A DNA stretch of 64,000 bases from Amborella trichopoda (GCF_000471905.2 NW_006497658.1:1238606-1302605), one strand, 5' to 3'; shown: positions 1 through 11,822, numbered from the stretch's first letter. Numbers and translations: made by a program. Notes: generated by a model from the sequence alone, not told the origin.

Positions 1-2112
1 CCTCATGTTTAGCTGCAATCGGCGAGGGCTTGGAGAATCCAAATGAGAAAAATAGAACCTGAGTACTTATTGAGTATTCGTCATGTATGAAATGGTCAAG
101 ACCTATGGGACATAAATCCGTATCCTGACACGAGACCATTGCATGACATGTGTATTTTCATTTTGTACGGGAAGCCACTCTTCTAAATGCATTATCCGAG
201 TTTGAAAGAGCCAGTGCACATGTGCTTTGAGAGGACCTCTATAATTGAGTTGGATCATGTCCTATAGGGGTACACCTATAATCCATTGAGAGCCGAATGA
301 TCGAAAGTTATGGCTCAGCGACTTTGATAAGGCAAATTATGTGTCACTGCTTTAGACTGTGGAACATGGGTCTATTGGGTCGATCTGAGACTCGACGGAA
401 CATCATTCGGGACTAGCCCAATGGAATATTTCGATACCTATAGTTATTAGCCTGAGATCTCACTATACCTTTTGTTCGATTTTATAATGCTGAGAAAACC
501 TAATAATTACTAAAAGATACTTTAAATATTTATTGTGAATTTGAGATAATTTTTCAAAATTTTATTTGCTAAACAAATAATTTCATATTGTTTGGCTCAA
601 ATTCCACTTTAGTCATGACCTGGTAGTAGTGTCATGTGGCATCCGAGGGGCCATAGGATTGCCACATGGCACCCCTCACCTCACTCTAGGATCACCGCCC
701 AACTGGGCACTGATCCCTAGGCGAGGGACTAGATTGGCATTTGATTGCTAGTTTTATAAGAGGTTGTGTTATGGTGTCTTGTATATATTGTTATATTTTG
801 TTATATAATGTTATAAATTAAGACCCCTTTTTTATCACATGTCTTAATTAACTCACACATGGGTCATGCATGGCATGTGTGAAGTTTAATTAATTAATTT
901 ATTTGATATTAAAGAGAAAATGCATTTTCAAATTTGACTTGAAAAATATCTTCACACACATGTCTGAAGGGGACATTACCTTTAATTGATTGATTTGAAA
1001 TTTTAGATCTACAAAATGATTGGCTTTGATAAAGAAAAATATTTCCACATGTGTGAGCTTTGCCAATTACTTCTTTGCCCTTTAGCCTTTGTGGTTATCT
1101 ACTCTAATACATTACTAAAAAAACTAAGGGTATTTTTGTAAGGCCATACTGGATACAATTGGAACAAAAACATGGGTCAAGGACAAAATGGTAAAATGAC
1201 ATAACTTAAGGTTAAGGTGAGTGATAATGGTGTAAAATCCCATTCTTTCATCTTAGTGGTTGGATGTGGATGGGTGGTTAGGTACATTAGCTTCTCATGT
1301 TCCTTTGGATTAGTGCATCAAGGGTGTTGATTGAATCCAAAGTTACACCCATATTATAAAAGCACATCATGAGATCTCAAACCCGAACTATCTCAACTCT
1401 TGAACCATTTTGAAAAATTGTTGTTCCCCTCTTTTTTCTAAGGTTTTGTGAGAAAAAAAATGAAAAGAAAGAGCTTTTAGAGTTCCATTAATTGTGATCT
1501 TGATGGTGATCCTCATTTCTTATGCTTAAGTCCATAGTGTGCATTTATCAAGGTAATTCTATTGAATTTTCTTTTCTCATAAGATCATATCCTTGGCATA
1601 TATAGTTGCTGGAGTTTTGAATTTAGAATAGTTTCATTGATCTTAGAATCCTCATTTGGTCATCTTTTTCATCATGCTTATTCATAGTGTGGTCCTTCAT
1701 GAGTTATAACCTATATGCATGAGAATCCATGATCATACATAGTATCCTTTAATTACTTTGCTTCAAACCCGTCAAATAATTTAGTCTCAGAGTGTCACTC
1801 CCTTTTCAGAACTTTTTCATCACATCTTTAACTACAGGGGTTCATAATCTTTCCATACAAGACTGTTTTGATGGTCCGAGGGACCACCGTGTGTAGTTTG
1901 GACATAACTCTCTTGTTCTTTATCCAATTCAAATCAAACCATTTGCATTCTGTTTTGGATGATAATGCCAGTGTGTTGAGATCTTAAGAAGCGATTTTAA
2001 GATGTGTAATTTCTTTCCATTTGGATTAGGCACTCTTATGAGATTGAACTACTTTTGTACAATCCGAAGGGACAAAATTAAGTCCTTATAGGGCCCGATT
2101 GCGTGGCCTCGA
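1..2112. other. Unassigned AT-rich DNA, no gene seen
   Basis: No long open frame and no recognisable protein on either strand. The stretch at about 360-760 mixes short GC-rich phrases with AT-rich DNA, and about 1330-1560 holds a TATA-like ATTATAAAAG followed by a pyrimidine-rich leader. That pattern resembles the inside of a plant LTR, but I find no partner copy or primer-binding site in the window, so this is only an impression. Confidence 0.4.
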
Positions 2113-2978
2113 CACAAGGGGTTCGAAACATGGCTTCCCTATTTTAATTTGGCATTCTAATTCCCTGTTTAGTTGATTTTATTCTTTAGAATTTTGTTTA
2201 GATTAATTGCATGATGTATTTAAGCTTTGAGACATAGTTTATGTTATTTGTGCTATGAAAGTGTAGTTCATAAGCTAGTATTGCTTTATATGTAATTTCC
2301 CCATAAAGGATTGGTATTTGAGTTTATTTACAGTGGTTATACAATGCTAGAAATGGTTATAACTGTTAAGTAAAAGGGTTGTAACTTATTCACTTAGCTT
2401 GGTTTTTAACAAGTGGCTTGTTGAAGGTGTCCATTTTGTTTTGTTTTTTGGCTTGAAAATTTGCTATAGTTTTTGTATCCACCATAAAAAAAAATATTTT
2501 TTTCAAGGTAACTTTTATTTTTTAAGGTTAATTTTATTTTTTTTGCACAAGGGGTTCGAAACATGGTTTCCCTATTTTAATTTGGCATTCTATTTCCCTG
2601 TTTAGTTGATTTTATTCTTTAAAATTTTGTTTAGATTAGTTGCATGATGTATTTAAGCTTTGGGATGTAGTTTATGTTATTTGTGCTATGAAAGTGTAAT
2701 TCATAAACTAGTCTTGCTTTATATGTAATTGCCCCATAAGGGTTGGTATTTGATTTTATTTACAGTGGTTATACAAGGCTAGAAATGGTTGTAATTATTA
2801 TGTAAAAGGGTTGTAACTTATTCACTTAGCTTGGTTTTTAGCAAGAGGCTTGTTGAAGGTGTCCATTTTGCTTTGTTTTTTGACTTGAATATTTGCTCTA
2901 GTCTTTGTATCCACTATCAAGAAAAATAATTTGTTTCAAGGTAACTTTTATTTTTTAAGGTTATTTTTATTTTTTTGT
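2113..2978. repeat. 433-bp tandem duplication, two copies
   Basis: The unit starting CACAAGGGGTTCGAAACATG at 2113 begins again at 2546, an offset of 433 bp. Both copies run through the same landmarks, including TTTAGTTGATTTTATTC and GAAGGTGTCCATTTTG, and end in T-rich GGTAACTTTTATTTT. Differences are scattered substitutions, so the duplication is not recent. It abuts the T-rich start of block A. The small open frame across 2399-2605 crosses the unit junction and is not a gene. Confidence 0.85.
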
Positions 2979-2984
2979 TATAAA

Positions 2985-3390
2985 TTTTAATTTTTTTGTC
3001 AAGGTAATTATTTTTTTCTTATCAAGGTAACTTTTATCTTTATGTTTGACAAAAATTTATTTTTTTGGTTAAGGTAATTTTTATTTTTTGTCATAAATTT
3101 TATTTTTTTTGTCATAACTTTTAATTTTTTGTTAAGGTAACTTTTATTTTTTTTTTGACAAAAAATTATATTTTTTGTCAAGGTAAATTTATTTATTTTT
3201 ATCACAAATGTTATTTTTTTGTCAATGTAACTTTTATTTTTTTGTCAAGGTCATTTTTTTTTATGAAAATTTATTTTTTTGTCAAGATATTTTTTATTTT
3301 TTATTCATAACTTTTATTTTTTTTGTCAATGTAACTTTTATGTTTTTTTTTGACAAAAAAATAACCTTTTATTTTTTTGACAAAAAATTA
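2985..3390. repeat. T-rich degenerate GGTAACTTTTATTTTTT units
   Basis: Irregular repetition of the phrases GTCAAGGTAACTTTTA and GTCATAACTTTTATTTT, each followed by T runs. A shorter version is at 46910-47115, in front of the same tRNA-like relic. The Phe/Lys-rich open frames here are artefacts of the T runs. Confidence 0.75.
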
Positions 3391-3397
3391 AAAAATA

Positions 3398-3468
3398 GTG
3401 GCTGCCTAGGTTCAAACTAAGAACCTCTTGAGAGGGAAGGGACGTGATAAACGACTACACCACGCACC
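3398..3468 (-). pseudogene. tRNA-Val-like Pol III relic, copy A
   Basis: Read on the minus strand, the segment starts GGTGCGTGGTGTAGTCG and has TTATCACG at the D-arm end. This closely follows the 5' half of plant tRNA-Val as I know it (A-box type TGGTGTAGTCG). About 30 nt on, AGTTTGAACCT matches the B box; its T-arm can pair 5 bp (CTTAG with CTAGG). The segment is about 71 nt, a tRNA length, and a T-run that could end Pol III transcription follows. The anticodon arm pairs poorly and the acceptor stem pairs only at its outer 4 bp, so it is not a working tRNA. It could be a decayed tRNA gene or the head of a SINE carried in the larger repeat. Confidence 0.55.
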
Positions 3469-3838
3469 AATAGTGTCTTAACTTTTATAATAAAAAGCTA
3501 TATTATATTACGTTTTCAATCCTAAGTACTTTACTAAAATCCCACATTGAAAAGCCTAAAGAAGTTAAACTTCAATAAAGAATCCTCATAACCCCTTTTA
3601 ATTGTGTGTGAAAAAGGTCGGCAGTCTGCCACACGTGGCGATGCCCGACTCGCCCCTTTTGTGATGTGGTTTCGACACGGGTGATTGATTCCCGTGGCGA
3701 ATCGCCCGAGTCCGTGCTGACTTAGCGATTTTGTTTCTTGTTTTGAGCTAGAATCGACACAGGTAACCGATTCCCATGTCGAATCGCCCGAGTCGTGCTG
3801 ACTTGGTGATTTTATTGGACCAGATGGTTGCAACTAAT

Positions 3839-4280
3839 NNNNNNNNNNNNNNNNNNNNNNNNNNNNNNNNNNNNNNNNNNNNNNNNNNNNNNNNNNNNNN
3901 NNNNNNNNNNNNNNNNNNNNNNNNNNNNNNNNNNNNNNNNNNNNNNNNNNNNNNNNNNNNNNNNNNNNNNNNNNNNNNNNNNNNNNNNNNNNNNNNNNNN
4001 NNNNNNNNNNNNNNNNNNNNNNNNNNNNNNNNNNNNNNNNNNNNNNNNNNNNNNNNNNNNNNNNNNNNNNNNNNNNNNNNNNNNNNNNNNNNNNNNNNNN
4101 NNNNNNNNNNNNNNNNNNNNNNNNNNNNNNNNNNNNNNNNNNNNNNNNNNNNNNNNNNNNNNNNNNNNNNNNNNNNNNNNNNNNNNNNNNNNNNNNNNNN
4201 NNNNNNNNNNNNNNNNNNNNNNNNNNNNNNNNNNNNNNNNNNNNNNNNNNNNNNNNNNNNNNNNNNNNNNNNNNNNNNNN
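3839..4280. other. Assembly gap, 442 N
   Basis: A run of undetermined bases. The flanks (TTGCAACTAAT before, TCAATATCAAGCATTTTTG after) align to block B at about 47611-47728. There they are separated by only about 80-110 bp that contain the presumed left end of an inverted-repeat element. The gap is therefore probably over-long. Open frames called across it are meaningless. Confidence 0.9.
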
Positions 4281-6498
4281 AGGATGGGTGGTGAATTGAA
4301 TCGCGGGAGATTTTTCAATATCAAGCATTTTTGTCATGGATTCCTCAAATCTCTTGTTTAGATAAACTATACAAAATTTATGGATTCCTTGCAATCACTT
4401 CCATGTCCATTGTTTGGTAACAAAACTTGATACAATCTCTCTCTAAATATTTTATATACTTTCTCTCTTTAATACTCAAAATTTGGGATAGTGTATCTAT
4501 AAAAATTTTGAGATATTTTCTATCTAAAATTTAATATACTTTCTATTCAAAATTTAATATACTTTCTATTCAAAATTTAATATACTTTCTCTCTAAAATT
4601 TAATATACTTTCTATTCAAAATTTAAAATTTGAAATTGTCTATCTAAAAATTTCAAAATAATTATCTATCTAAAATTTTAGGTGTTTGACTCTCACTAAA
4701 ACTTAATATAATTTCTCTTTCTAAAATTTTAAGGTACTCTCTCTCTAAAACTTAAAACTTGAGATAGTTCCCCTCTTCAATAATTTTGAGATAGTTTCTC
4801 TCTCTAAACTTAAAACTTGAGATAGTTACCCTTTTCAATAATTTTGCGATAGTTTCATTTTTTATAATTTTTTTATGTATTTTCTCGCTCTAAAATTTGA
4901 TATAGTCACTCTCTTAAATTTTAAGATACTTTCTCTCTAAAACTTCAAGTTTGAGATAGTTTCTCTCTCTAAAATTTTGAAATAGTTTCTCACTTTAAAA
5001 TTTGATTTAGTGTTTCTATAAACTTTGATGTACTTTCTCTTTCTAAAGTTTAAAATTTAGAGATACCTTTTATCTCTAAAACTTAAATTTTGAGCTAGTT
5101 TCTATATGTAAAAATTTCATGTACTTTCTCTATTCAAAATTTGATATGTTTCTCTCTCTAAAATTTTAATATACTTTCTCTCTTTAAAACATAAATTTTT
5201 TCGGTAGTTTATCTCTCTAAAAATTTTGAGATAGTTTCATCTCTAAATTTTTTTAGGTAGTTTCTCTTTTTAAAATTTAATATAATTTTTATTTCTAAGT
5301 TTTATTATATTTTCTGTTTCTAAAATTCAAAATTTGAAATAGTTTATCTCTTAAACTCAAAATTTGAGATAGTTTCTCTCTTTAAAAAACGATATATTTC
5401 TCTCTCTAAAAAATGAGATATTTCTCTCGCTATATTTTTTTTGGCCGTTTCTCATTTTAAAATTTATAATAGTTTCTCACTAAAAGTTTAAGAGTACTTT
5501 CTCTCTATACAATTTTAAAGATACTTTCTCTCTCTAAAACTTAAAATTTGATATAATTTCTCCCTCTAATTTTTTTTAAAATAGTTTCTATTTCTAAAAA
5601 TTTTTAGGTACTCCCTCTAAAATTTGATATAGTTTCTCTCTCTAAAAATTATAATATAATATTGTTTCTCTCTCTAAAAATTTCGAAATAGTTACTCTTT
5701 CTAAAAATTGAAATAGTTTCTCTCTTTAAAAAATTGCATGTACTTTCTCTCTCTTGAAACTTAAAATTTGAGATTGTTTCTCTATCTGAAATTCTGGGAT
5801 GGTTCATCTCTCTAAAGTTTTTGAAGTAGTCACTCTCTCTAAAAAAATTGAAATAGTTTCTATCTCTAAAAAATTGTATGTACTTTCTCTCTTCAAATAT
5901 CATAGTTTCTTTCTTAAACTTAAAATTTGAAATAGTTTCTCTTTTTAAATTTTTGAGATAGTTCATCTCTCTAAATTTTTTTGGTACTTTTTCTCTCTAA
6001 AATTTTATCATAATTTCTCTCTCTAAAATTTTTAACATACTTTCTCTCTCTAAAAGTTAAAATTTGAAATAGCTTCTCTCTCTAAAATTTTAAGATAGTT
6101 CATCTCTCTAAAAACTTTAGTACTTTCTTTCTCTAAAATTTTAACATACTTTCTCTCTCTAAAAGTTAAAATTTGAGATAGTTTTTCTCTCTAAAAATTT
6201 TGAGATAGTTTCTCTTTTTAAAAAATATAGGTACTTTCTCTCTCTAAAATTTTCATACCTACCAAATGCTCCCTTTGTTTTGGGTCGAGGGAGCTAATAA
6301 GCAAAATTTATGGGCCTTAGAATGTAAAAAAATAGGTCTTAGTGTGGAAATAAAATCATGGAAAAGTAAGTTTTATTTCCATGATTTTGATTTTCCTAAT
6401 TTTAGGTACCTATTCATTAAACAATCCAAACAGTAGATTTTTACAATATCCAAGATATTAAGAATCCATGCCTTAAATCTATGTATCTAAACGGGCCC
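4281..6498. mobile_element. Possible non-autonomous PIF/Harbinger-like element, copy A (left end in gap)
   Basis: The right end reads ATCTAAACGGGCCC at 6485-6498. In block B the matching left end is GGGCCCGCTTGGATA at 47639, an inverted match. The block B copy is flanked by TTA on both sides, the 3-bp duplication typical of PIF/Harbinger and Tourist elements. The left end of copy A would lie inside the gap just before 4281. There is no transposase frame; the interior is a CT-rich short-unit array. Confidence 0.4.
4400..6250. repeat. About 1.85 kb array of short CTCTCTAAAATTTGAGATAG units
   Basis: Degenerate repetition of a roughly 25-35 bp phrase built from TTTCTCTCTCTAAAATTT and GAGATAGT, with drifting spacing. 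The same phrase fills 61122-62235 and starts at 47825 in block B, so the array predates the split of the two blocks. On the minus strand it yields false Glu/Arg/Asn-rich peptides such as the one at 5649-5966. Confidence 0.85.
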
Positions 6499-7560
6499 AT
6501 GGTATCCCAAGGCATTTTTCCTCCTCTTGGGTCCCTAAAGATGGAATCTCAGTTGGGGACTTGGAGTCAAATGTCTTTATTGATTAAAATAATGAAACAA
6601 CAGATAATGGAATCACAATTGTCTTTATTGATTAAAATCAGGAAACAATAGATAATGGAATCACAATACAATACTATTGACATTATTGTTGAGAATATTA
6701 AAATAAAATTAACTATACAAAATAATATTTCAATGTAAGCTGCAATAAAAATTAGTGGAAATCAATTTTTGTAATGCACAATGCTAGCAAGCAATTAGCC
6801 ATTTAGAGTTTATACTATAATAATAAAATAAGACTATGTATATATTAATTTAAAGCAAGTACTTATGAAATTAAAAAAAAAAAAATTTGCAGGGAAGGTT
6901 TCTTTTACCTTTAAAGATTAATGTGTTTCTTACTCTGAAAGAACACCTAAGAAAATGCAAAAACAAAAAAATGCTAAAAATAAATATAAAAAAATTACTA
7001 TGACTTACTTTCAATATAAATATCTAAAAAATATAAAAAACATGTAAAAATAATACAAACAAAGGTAATGCAATGAATAAATAAAAAGAAATACTATGAT
7101 TTACCTTCAATCACCTAAAATTACAAACAAAGATAATTAAAAAAAAATTTCTATGACTTACCTTTAATATGAACCTTGTTAAGCTTCATTGAACCTGAAA
7201 ATTATTGCAATAGTAAAATTTAGATGTAGAAAAATAGGTACCAACAATTCTTTCTGTCCCATAATTAAGCACACAATATTCTAACTTCTATAACATCAAA
7301 ACCCTAACTAATGAGAGCATGCATGCATTGAGAGAGGTTATCATGCTTGGATAGAAAAACAAAAGGTTATCATGCTTGGATGGAGAATTCTCAAAAGTAT
7401 TCTTGCCTGTATATGCATATCTCTCTCTTGAATTTGTGTTGGGGATAGGTACCAATTTTAGGAAGCTTGAACCAAAAAATAGGAAAAAATATGTCTTCCA
7501 TCTATCGAGAAAGGTTATCATGCTTGGATGGAGAGCCCTCGTATAGATATAGAAAGAATA
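6499..7560. other. Right flank of block A, non-coding
   Basis: AT-rich DNA shared with 62451-63296 and 63781-64000. Landmarks are AAAGATGGAATCTC, CAATGCTAGCAA and TGCAGGGAAGGTTTC. No coding frame. In block B a solo LTR interrupts this stretch after CTAACTAATGAGAG. Confidence 0.6.
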
Positions 7561-7569
7561 TTAGATATG

Positions 7570-7966
7570 GGTGCAGTTGGCATACGGATGCATCCGTAGC
7601 TCTAGAGGCAAGGTGCACCTTCAAATTTTATCATGGTACATAATTTTGATGTAAACTGCTTTTAGGATTATCTCAAAGTCTAGTTTATATCTAATTATGA
7701 AATTTTAAATTTTAAAAATGGTTCAAATCAAGTAGATCTATAAACATATGAAAATCTTAAAAATGGACGATGTAGATCATATGATGTAAAATGCACTATT
7801 TTTGAGACTTAAAATCTTTTTATTTTTCATGGTCATACATATCGATGTCGAGATGATCGCTCAAAGGGTTTCTCAACATTAAAACTACCTTTTCCGATGG
7901 ATTTTTGAGGTGCATATGTAGTTCTACATTATAAGGTGGCGTCTTTATATGAACTTTTTCCATTAG
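7570..7966. mobile_element. Diverged member of MITE family 1
   Basis: It shares interior phrases with the copies at 9257, 10450 and 27485: a GCACCTTCAAA start, TCGATGTCGAGATGATC, and a TATATGAACTTTTTCC end. The terminal inverted repeats are much decayed. No coding capacity. Confidence 0.45.
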
Positions 7967-8499
7967 ATATATATGCATCTCTCAATTTGAATTGGGGATA
8001 GGTACCCATTTTAGGAAGTTTGAACCAAAATATATATATATATATATATAAAAGTCAGATCGTGCTTCCATTTAGAGAATCCACTTGGATATAGAAACCA
8101 TCTTAGATATGTAAATCATGTTTGGATAGAGAATCCTCTTGGATATAGAAACCATCTTAGATATGTATGGATAGCTAGATATGTATGCATATCTTTCTCT
8201 CTTTTGAATTTGAGTTTAGGATATGTAGATTATTTAAGGAAGTTTGAACTAAAATATAGGGAAAAAAATCTCATATTTCTCATATTAGGATATTCGAACA
8301 ATGTCTCTCTCTTCCTAAAATCTCTAATTTTTCTAGTCCCCCATAAATATTAGGAAAGGGTGGTGGTCTCCTCTTTTCTACTCTTCAAACATAAATTTAA
8401 GGAAAAGGGTTGGATAAAAAAAATTCTCCTATTTCTCAATAAAATATGAAAACAATATCTCTCTTCCTAAAATCTCTATTCTCTCTCTCTCCTTAAAAT
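7967..8499. other. Non-coding, partial repeats of block A tail
   Basis: Contains a (TA)n run at about 8031-8050 and two copies of the phrase GAATCC(A/T)CTTGGATATAGAAA at 8087 and 8128. Phrases such as GGATAGGTACC and GGAAGTTTGAACCAAA repeat the block A tail at 7440-7480. No gene seen. Confidence 0.5.
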
Positions 8500-8770
8500 A
8501 ATAAAATCTCTTCTCTGAGAATGTATACAATGAGATTATTTACTTGAGAATGTATACAATGATAAAATATCTACTCTGAGAATGTATACAATGATATTGT
8601 AAAATTTGATAGTGTAGGTGTGTCACATAGTTCAAAAAAATTTCTTTTGAAGTTTGGGCACATCAATAGAATAAATACAACCAACCAATTTCACATCTAA
8701 TGGTCAAGATTCATTGTGACCACCTTGTACTAAAGATAAATGATATCATTGTATACTTTTCTTATATATA
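8500..8770. mobile_element. MITE family 2, copy 1
   Basis: Left GTATACAATGA(G/T)ATTAT-type phrases (8521-8600, three tandem copies of about 30-40 bp) are the inverted complement of ATGATATCATTGTATAC at 8737-8754. The interior shares TTTCACATC and ATTGTGACC with the copy at about 26975-27172. Non-coding. The extra left-end copies suggest slippage in the inverted end. Confidence 0.5.
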
Positions 8771-8804
8771 CTATAACTATAAATATATAATTATATTTAT
8801 TTTA

Positions 8805-9238
8805 AGGGAAATGCCGGTGTAGGTCCGCTAGCTTATTGCTACATATAGGCCCAACGGTCTAGATTGAATCTAAGCCGATCCAATGATCACGATTGCATTT
8901 CATATTTGAATTTTAAATTACTTTAAAGCTTGGATGTGTGTTATTTAAAAATATTAGAATCTAATAAAAATATCAAAAAAATATTTGATGAAAAATAAAT
9001 CAACCAAAATACTCCCAAATATTGCAGGAGTATTTTGGTCAATTTATATTTTACGAATTATTTTTCTAATAGGTACACGTTGATGAGAAGAATAGACGCC
9101 TAAAATTTCACATGATTTAGATTTGTAGAAAAAATTAAAATTAAAGTACTAAATAAGATCGTGTCTATTAAATCGATCCAGATTCAATTTGCGCCGTTGG
9201 GCCTATATGTAGCTGTAGGCTAGTGGCAGCATTTCCCT
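8805..9238. mobile_element. Foldback MITE with TA target site
   Basis: The two halves are near-complementary over most of the length. The start is AGGGAAATGC and the end GCATTTCCCT; ATATAGGCCCAACGG on the left mirrors CCGTTGGGCCTATAT on the right. The centre is a hairpin of AAAATACTCC and GGAGTATTTT. TA lies on both sides, which fits a 2-bp target duplication. No coding capacity. Transcribed through, the whole unit could form a long hairpin RNA. Confidence 0.7.
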
Positions 9239-9256
9239 TAGTTAAATATCATATAT

Positions 9257-9607
9257 TAAAGGGAAAAGTTTACATAGAGCCGAGGCTCTAAATAATTAAA
9301 TTTGAGCCTACCTCAAAAATTTCACTAGAAGAGTTGTTTTGATGCCCAAATATCCTCAAATTGATCATCTCGGCATCAAGATCCATGGGCATGAAAAAAA
9401 AGTGGATTTCAAGTTTTTGAAATAGTGTATTGTGAAACACATTTTTGGACCATCAATTTTCAAGATTTAAACTTTATAAATAAAGATGAAAATATATTTT
9501 AAGATAATCACAAATATTTTCAGCATTGAAACCACATTTTTTGGCACTAATTGAAGGTAGGCTCTAATTTGATTGTTTAGAGCCTAGGCTCTATACAAAC
9601 CGTACCC
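9257..9607. mobile_element. MITE family 1, full-length copy
   Basis: Terminal inverted repeats of about 45 bp: ACATAGAGCCGAGGCTCTA on the left mirrors TAGAGCCTAGGCTCTATAC on the right. Each arm itself carries a palindrome, AGAGCC-NN-GGCTCT. The interior has GATCATCTCGGCATCAAG and no coding frame. The element is about 350 bp. The superfamily is not clear because the target duplication is lost in AT-rich flanks. Confidence 0.7.
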
Positions 9608-10449
9608 AATATTAAATATTATTTAAATATTAGAACTATTTGGATCGGGACGACATGGACTCTGACCCAGACCCGATTTGCCAGGTTAAAATTTAGACCT
9701 GTACCTGGACCATCAGCCGAGTCTACCCGTTGGGTAAGGGTCCATTGTCACCCCTGTAGTTTTCCCTCTCTCTCTCTCAAATGTTCTCTTCTCCCTCTAC
9801 CCCCTCTCTCTTTCAACTCCATTATCTCTCCGTTACGAATTTTCAAATAACGGGTATCACAGAGCGAGTAAGGGCGGGATCGTTTCCATTTTTTCAGTTC
9901 TAACAATGGAGTTTAGCGGTTAAATGGTAAAATGGAAAAGAGGGGAACAAAAAAAAAGAATCGAAAAAATAAGAAGTTTCCTATTTTGTAAGAGAAACCG
10001 CCTCTGTAGCACCAAAATGAGGACTTGACTCTTAAAATGTGAAGAAGTGGAGTGAAAAAGTGGAGAATGGAAAACGGGAAAATAGAAAAATAAGCAAAAC
10101 AAATCACGGGAAAATGGAAAATAAATCGGAAATAATTGAATCCATTTTTATAATTATTTTAGGAATGAAAATTTAATTGAAGAGCATGCTAAGTGATGTC
10201 GGATTTTCAGAGAAAATATCGAATTGTTTTGATGTTCTTGTTATCATTAATACTTTATTGTTTTAATAAAATCAATCCTGATAATGAACTCTTTGGACAA
10301 GGTCCATCATAATTTATATATGGACAAGGGTCATATATAAGATTATCTTTTAAAAATGTTGTTTTACTTTATTTTTAGTAATTTGGTGAAAATCATATTT
10401 TTTGGATTTTTTAATCCAAAAATAACCAAAACTTATTAAAATAAATATT
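9608..10449. other. Non-coding, with a decayed hAT-like end
   Basis: At 9645-9760 a GGACTCTGACCCAGACCC / GGGTCCATTG pair and the end TGTCACCCCTGTAG resemble the TAGGGGTGGCAAT ends of mini-hAT elements, as at 44806-44918, but the left end is missing. 9765-9830 is a CT-rich tract. 9915-10130 is purine-rich with A runs. No gene seen. Confidence 0.4.
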
Positions 10450-10778
10450 TAAAGGGTTTATATAGAGCCTAGGCTCTAAATAAACAAATTAGAACCTACC
10501 TTCAAATAGTGTCGGGAAATGTGGTTTCAACACTAGAAAACTTTTTGATAGCCTAAAAATATATTTTCATCTTTATTTATAAAGTTTAAAGCTTAAAAAA
10601 TAGTGTAGATCAATAGATCTATGAAAACTTGAAAATTGACAATCCAAAAATGCATTACAAAATATACTATTTCCAAAACTTGAAATCCATTGTTTTGTCA
10701 TGTTCATGCATCTTGATGTTGAGCTGATCAATTTGAGGATATTTGGGCATCAAAACAGTCTCTTCTAGTGAAATGTAA
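10450..10778. mobile_element. MITE family 1, right end lost
   Basis: Starts AAAGGGTTTATATAGAGCC with the same AGAGCCTAGGCTCT palindrome as the 9257 copy. It continues through the shared interior to CATCAAAACAGTCTCTTC and then breaks off before the right inverted repeat. Non-coding. Confidence 0.65.
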
Positions 10779-11811
10779 TGCATGCATATTACATTATTAT
10801 TATTTTAATCATCATGCATGTTGTACTTCTATGAAATCAAATGCGATATGTTCACTATTATGCAGTGTAATATTTATCTAGAATAATATTTTTTGTATAT
10901 TTGAAAAAATGCTAAAAGTTTGTCTTAATGTAGAAAATTACTATCATGAGAATTATATCTAAATTCATGTAAATACCTATCAAAATATGCTAGGCCTCGA
11001 GAGGTATTGTATTTGTCGTGTACATTACCCAAATAATTTTCAAATAATTTTCAGCATGTGTTTAACATTTGTAGTGATATTATGTAATAACAAGAAATAG
11101 ATCATAGCCCTAGAAACCACTCATATATTAAATGTTGTATGATTTACCAAATTAATGCTCAATGCATATTCAAAATTTATAGTAATACTATGGAATAACA
11201 GGAAATGGGTCTTAGCCCTAGAAACCACTCAATTTATAAGAGTTCTTTTGGACAAAGATAATCGTGGAGATACATGTTCCCATGCTCATCATAGAGTGAC
11301 GTGAATGACAGATCAACATATGCAATACGAACATCAACATATGCAATACGAACAGTTACAAGATTCATAAGCCAATTGTTTAGTCGTCTACTATTCTATT
11401 GTATCTTTCCACAACCAAAAATTCTTATGAAAATTGTACATTTTAAATTAATGAATTTTCCTTTAAAAGTGTTTTGACTTTTTCTAAAATTTACAGATCA
11501 TCATTTCAAGATTTGAACATAATTTTATGAATTATTATGCATCCATAATTATTCATAACCAATTTTACTATTATTATAAACATTAGAATGTTACAGAATA
11601 TTTTTTTTGTCTTTACCACAAAGTAGAAATTCAACTTTGTATCTTTCAGGAATTTTTTAATAAATCGATATTTTATAGTGTGATGTAAAAAATTTATTAA
11701 GATTCACCACAAGGGGCTTTCAATTTTTTTTTTATGAATTTTCATATTTCATACTTACGTGCAACACATGTAATTCAACTATTTATAATAGTATCATATA
11801 ATATCAATATA
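10779..11811. other. Unassigned AT-rich DNA
   Basis: No gene seen. Two copies of a phrase with AATAACA(A/G)GAAAT(A/G)G and TAGAAACCACTCA lie at about 11075-11130 and 11190-11232. A 21-bp unit ATCAACATATGCAATACGA is duplicated in tandem at about 11311-11350. Confidence 0.5.
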
Positions 11812-11822
11812 TTATTATATAG

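Larger units (their letters stand above)
2985..7560. repeat. Block A: composite repeat, partner of block B
   Basis: The same order of landmarks recurs from 46905 to the window end: T-rich GGTAACTTTTATTTT DNA, a tRNA-like relic, a GTCTGCCACAC segment, a CT-rich short-unit array, a segment with GGGTCGAGGGAGC, and a tail with CTAACTAATGAGAG and GGTTATCATGCTTGG. Block B is split by a gypsy element and a solo LTR, so block A is the simpler version. It has no coding capacity. The right limit is uncertain because block B runs off the window. Confidence 0.75.

Noticed and set aside
3534-3833. 99-codon minus-strand frame in block A
   Set aside because: Its counterpart in block B has different frame structure and stops, so it is not conserved as protein.
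3776-4394. Frames of 170-186 codons across 3839-4280
   Set aside because: They consist almost wholly of N and only exist because the gap has no stop codons; the same holds for frames across 37490-37768 and 49572-50260.
5649-5966. Minus-strand 105-codon frame with RETISNFKF-type repeats
   Set aside because: Reading of the CT/TAAAATTT array; the repeat unit, not selection, keeps it open.
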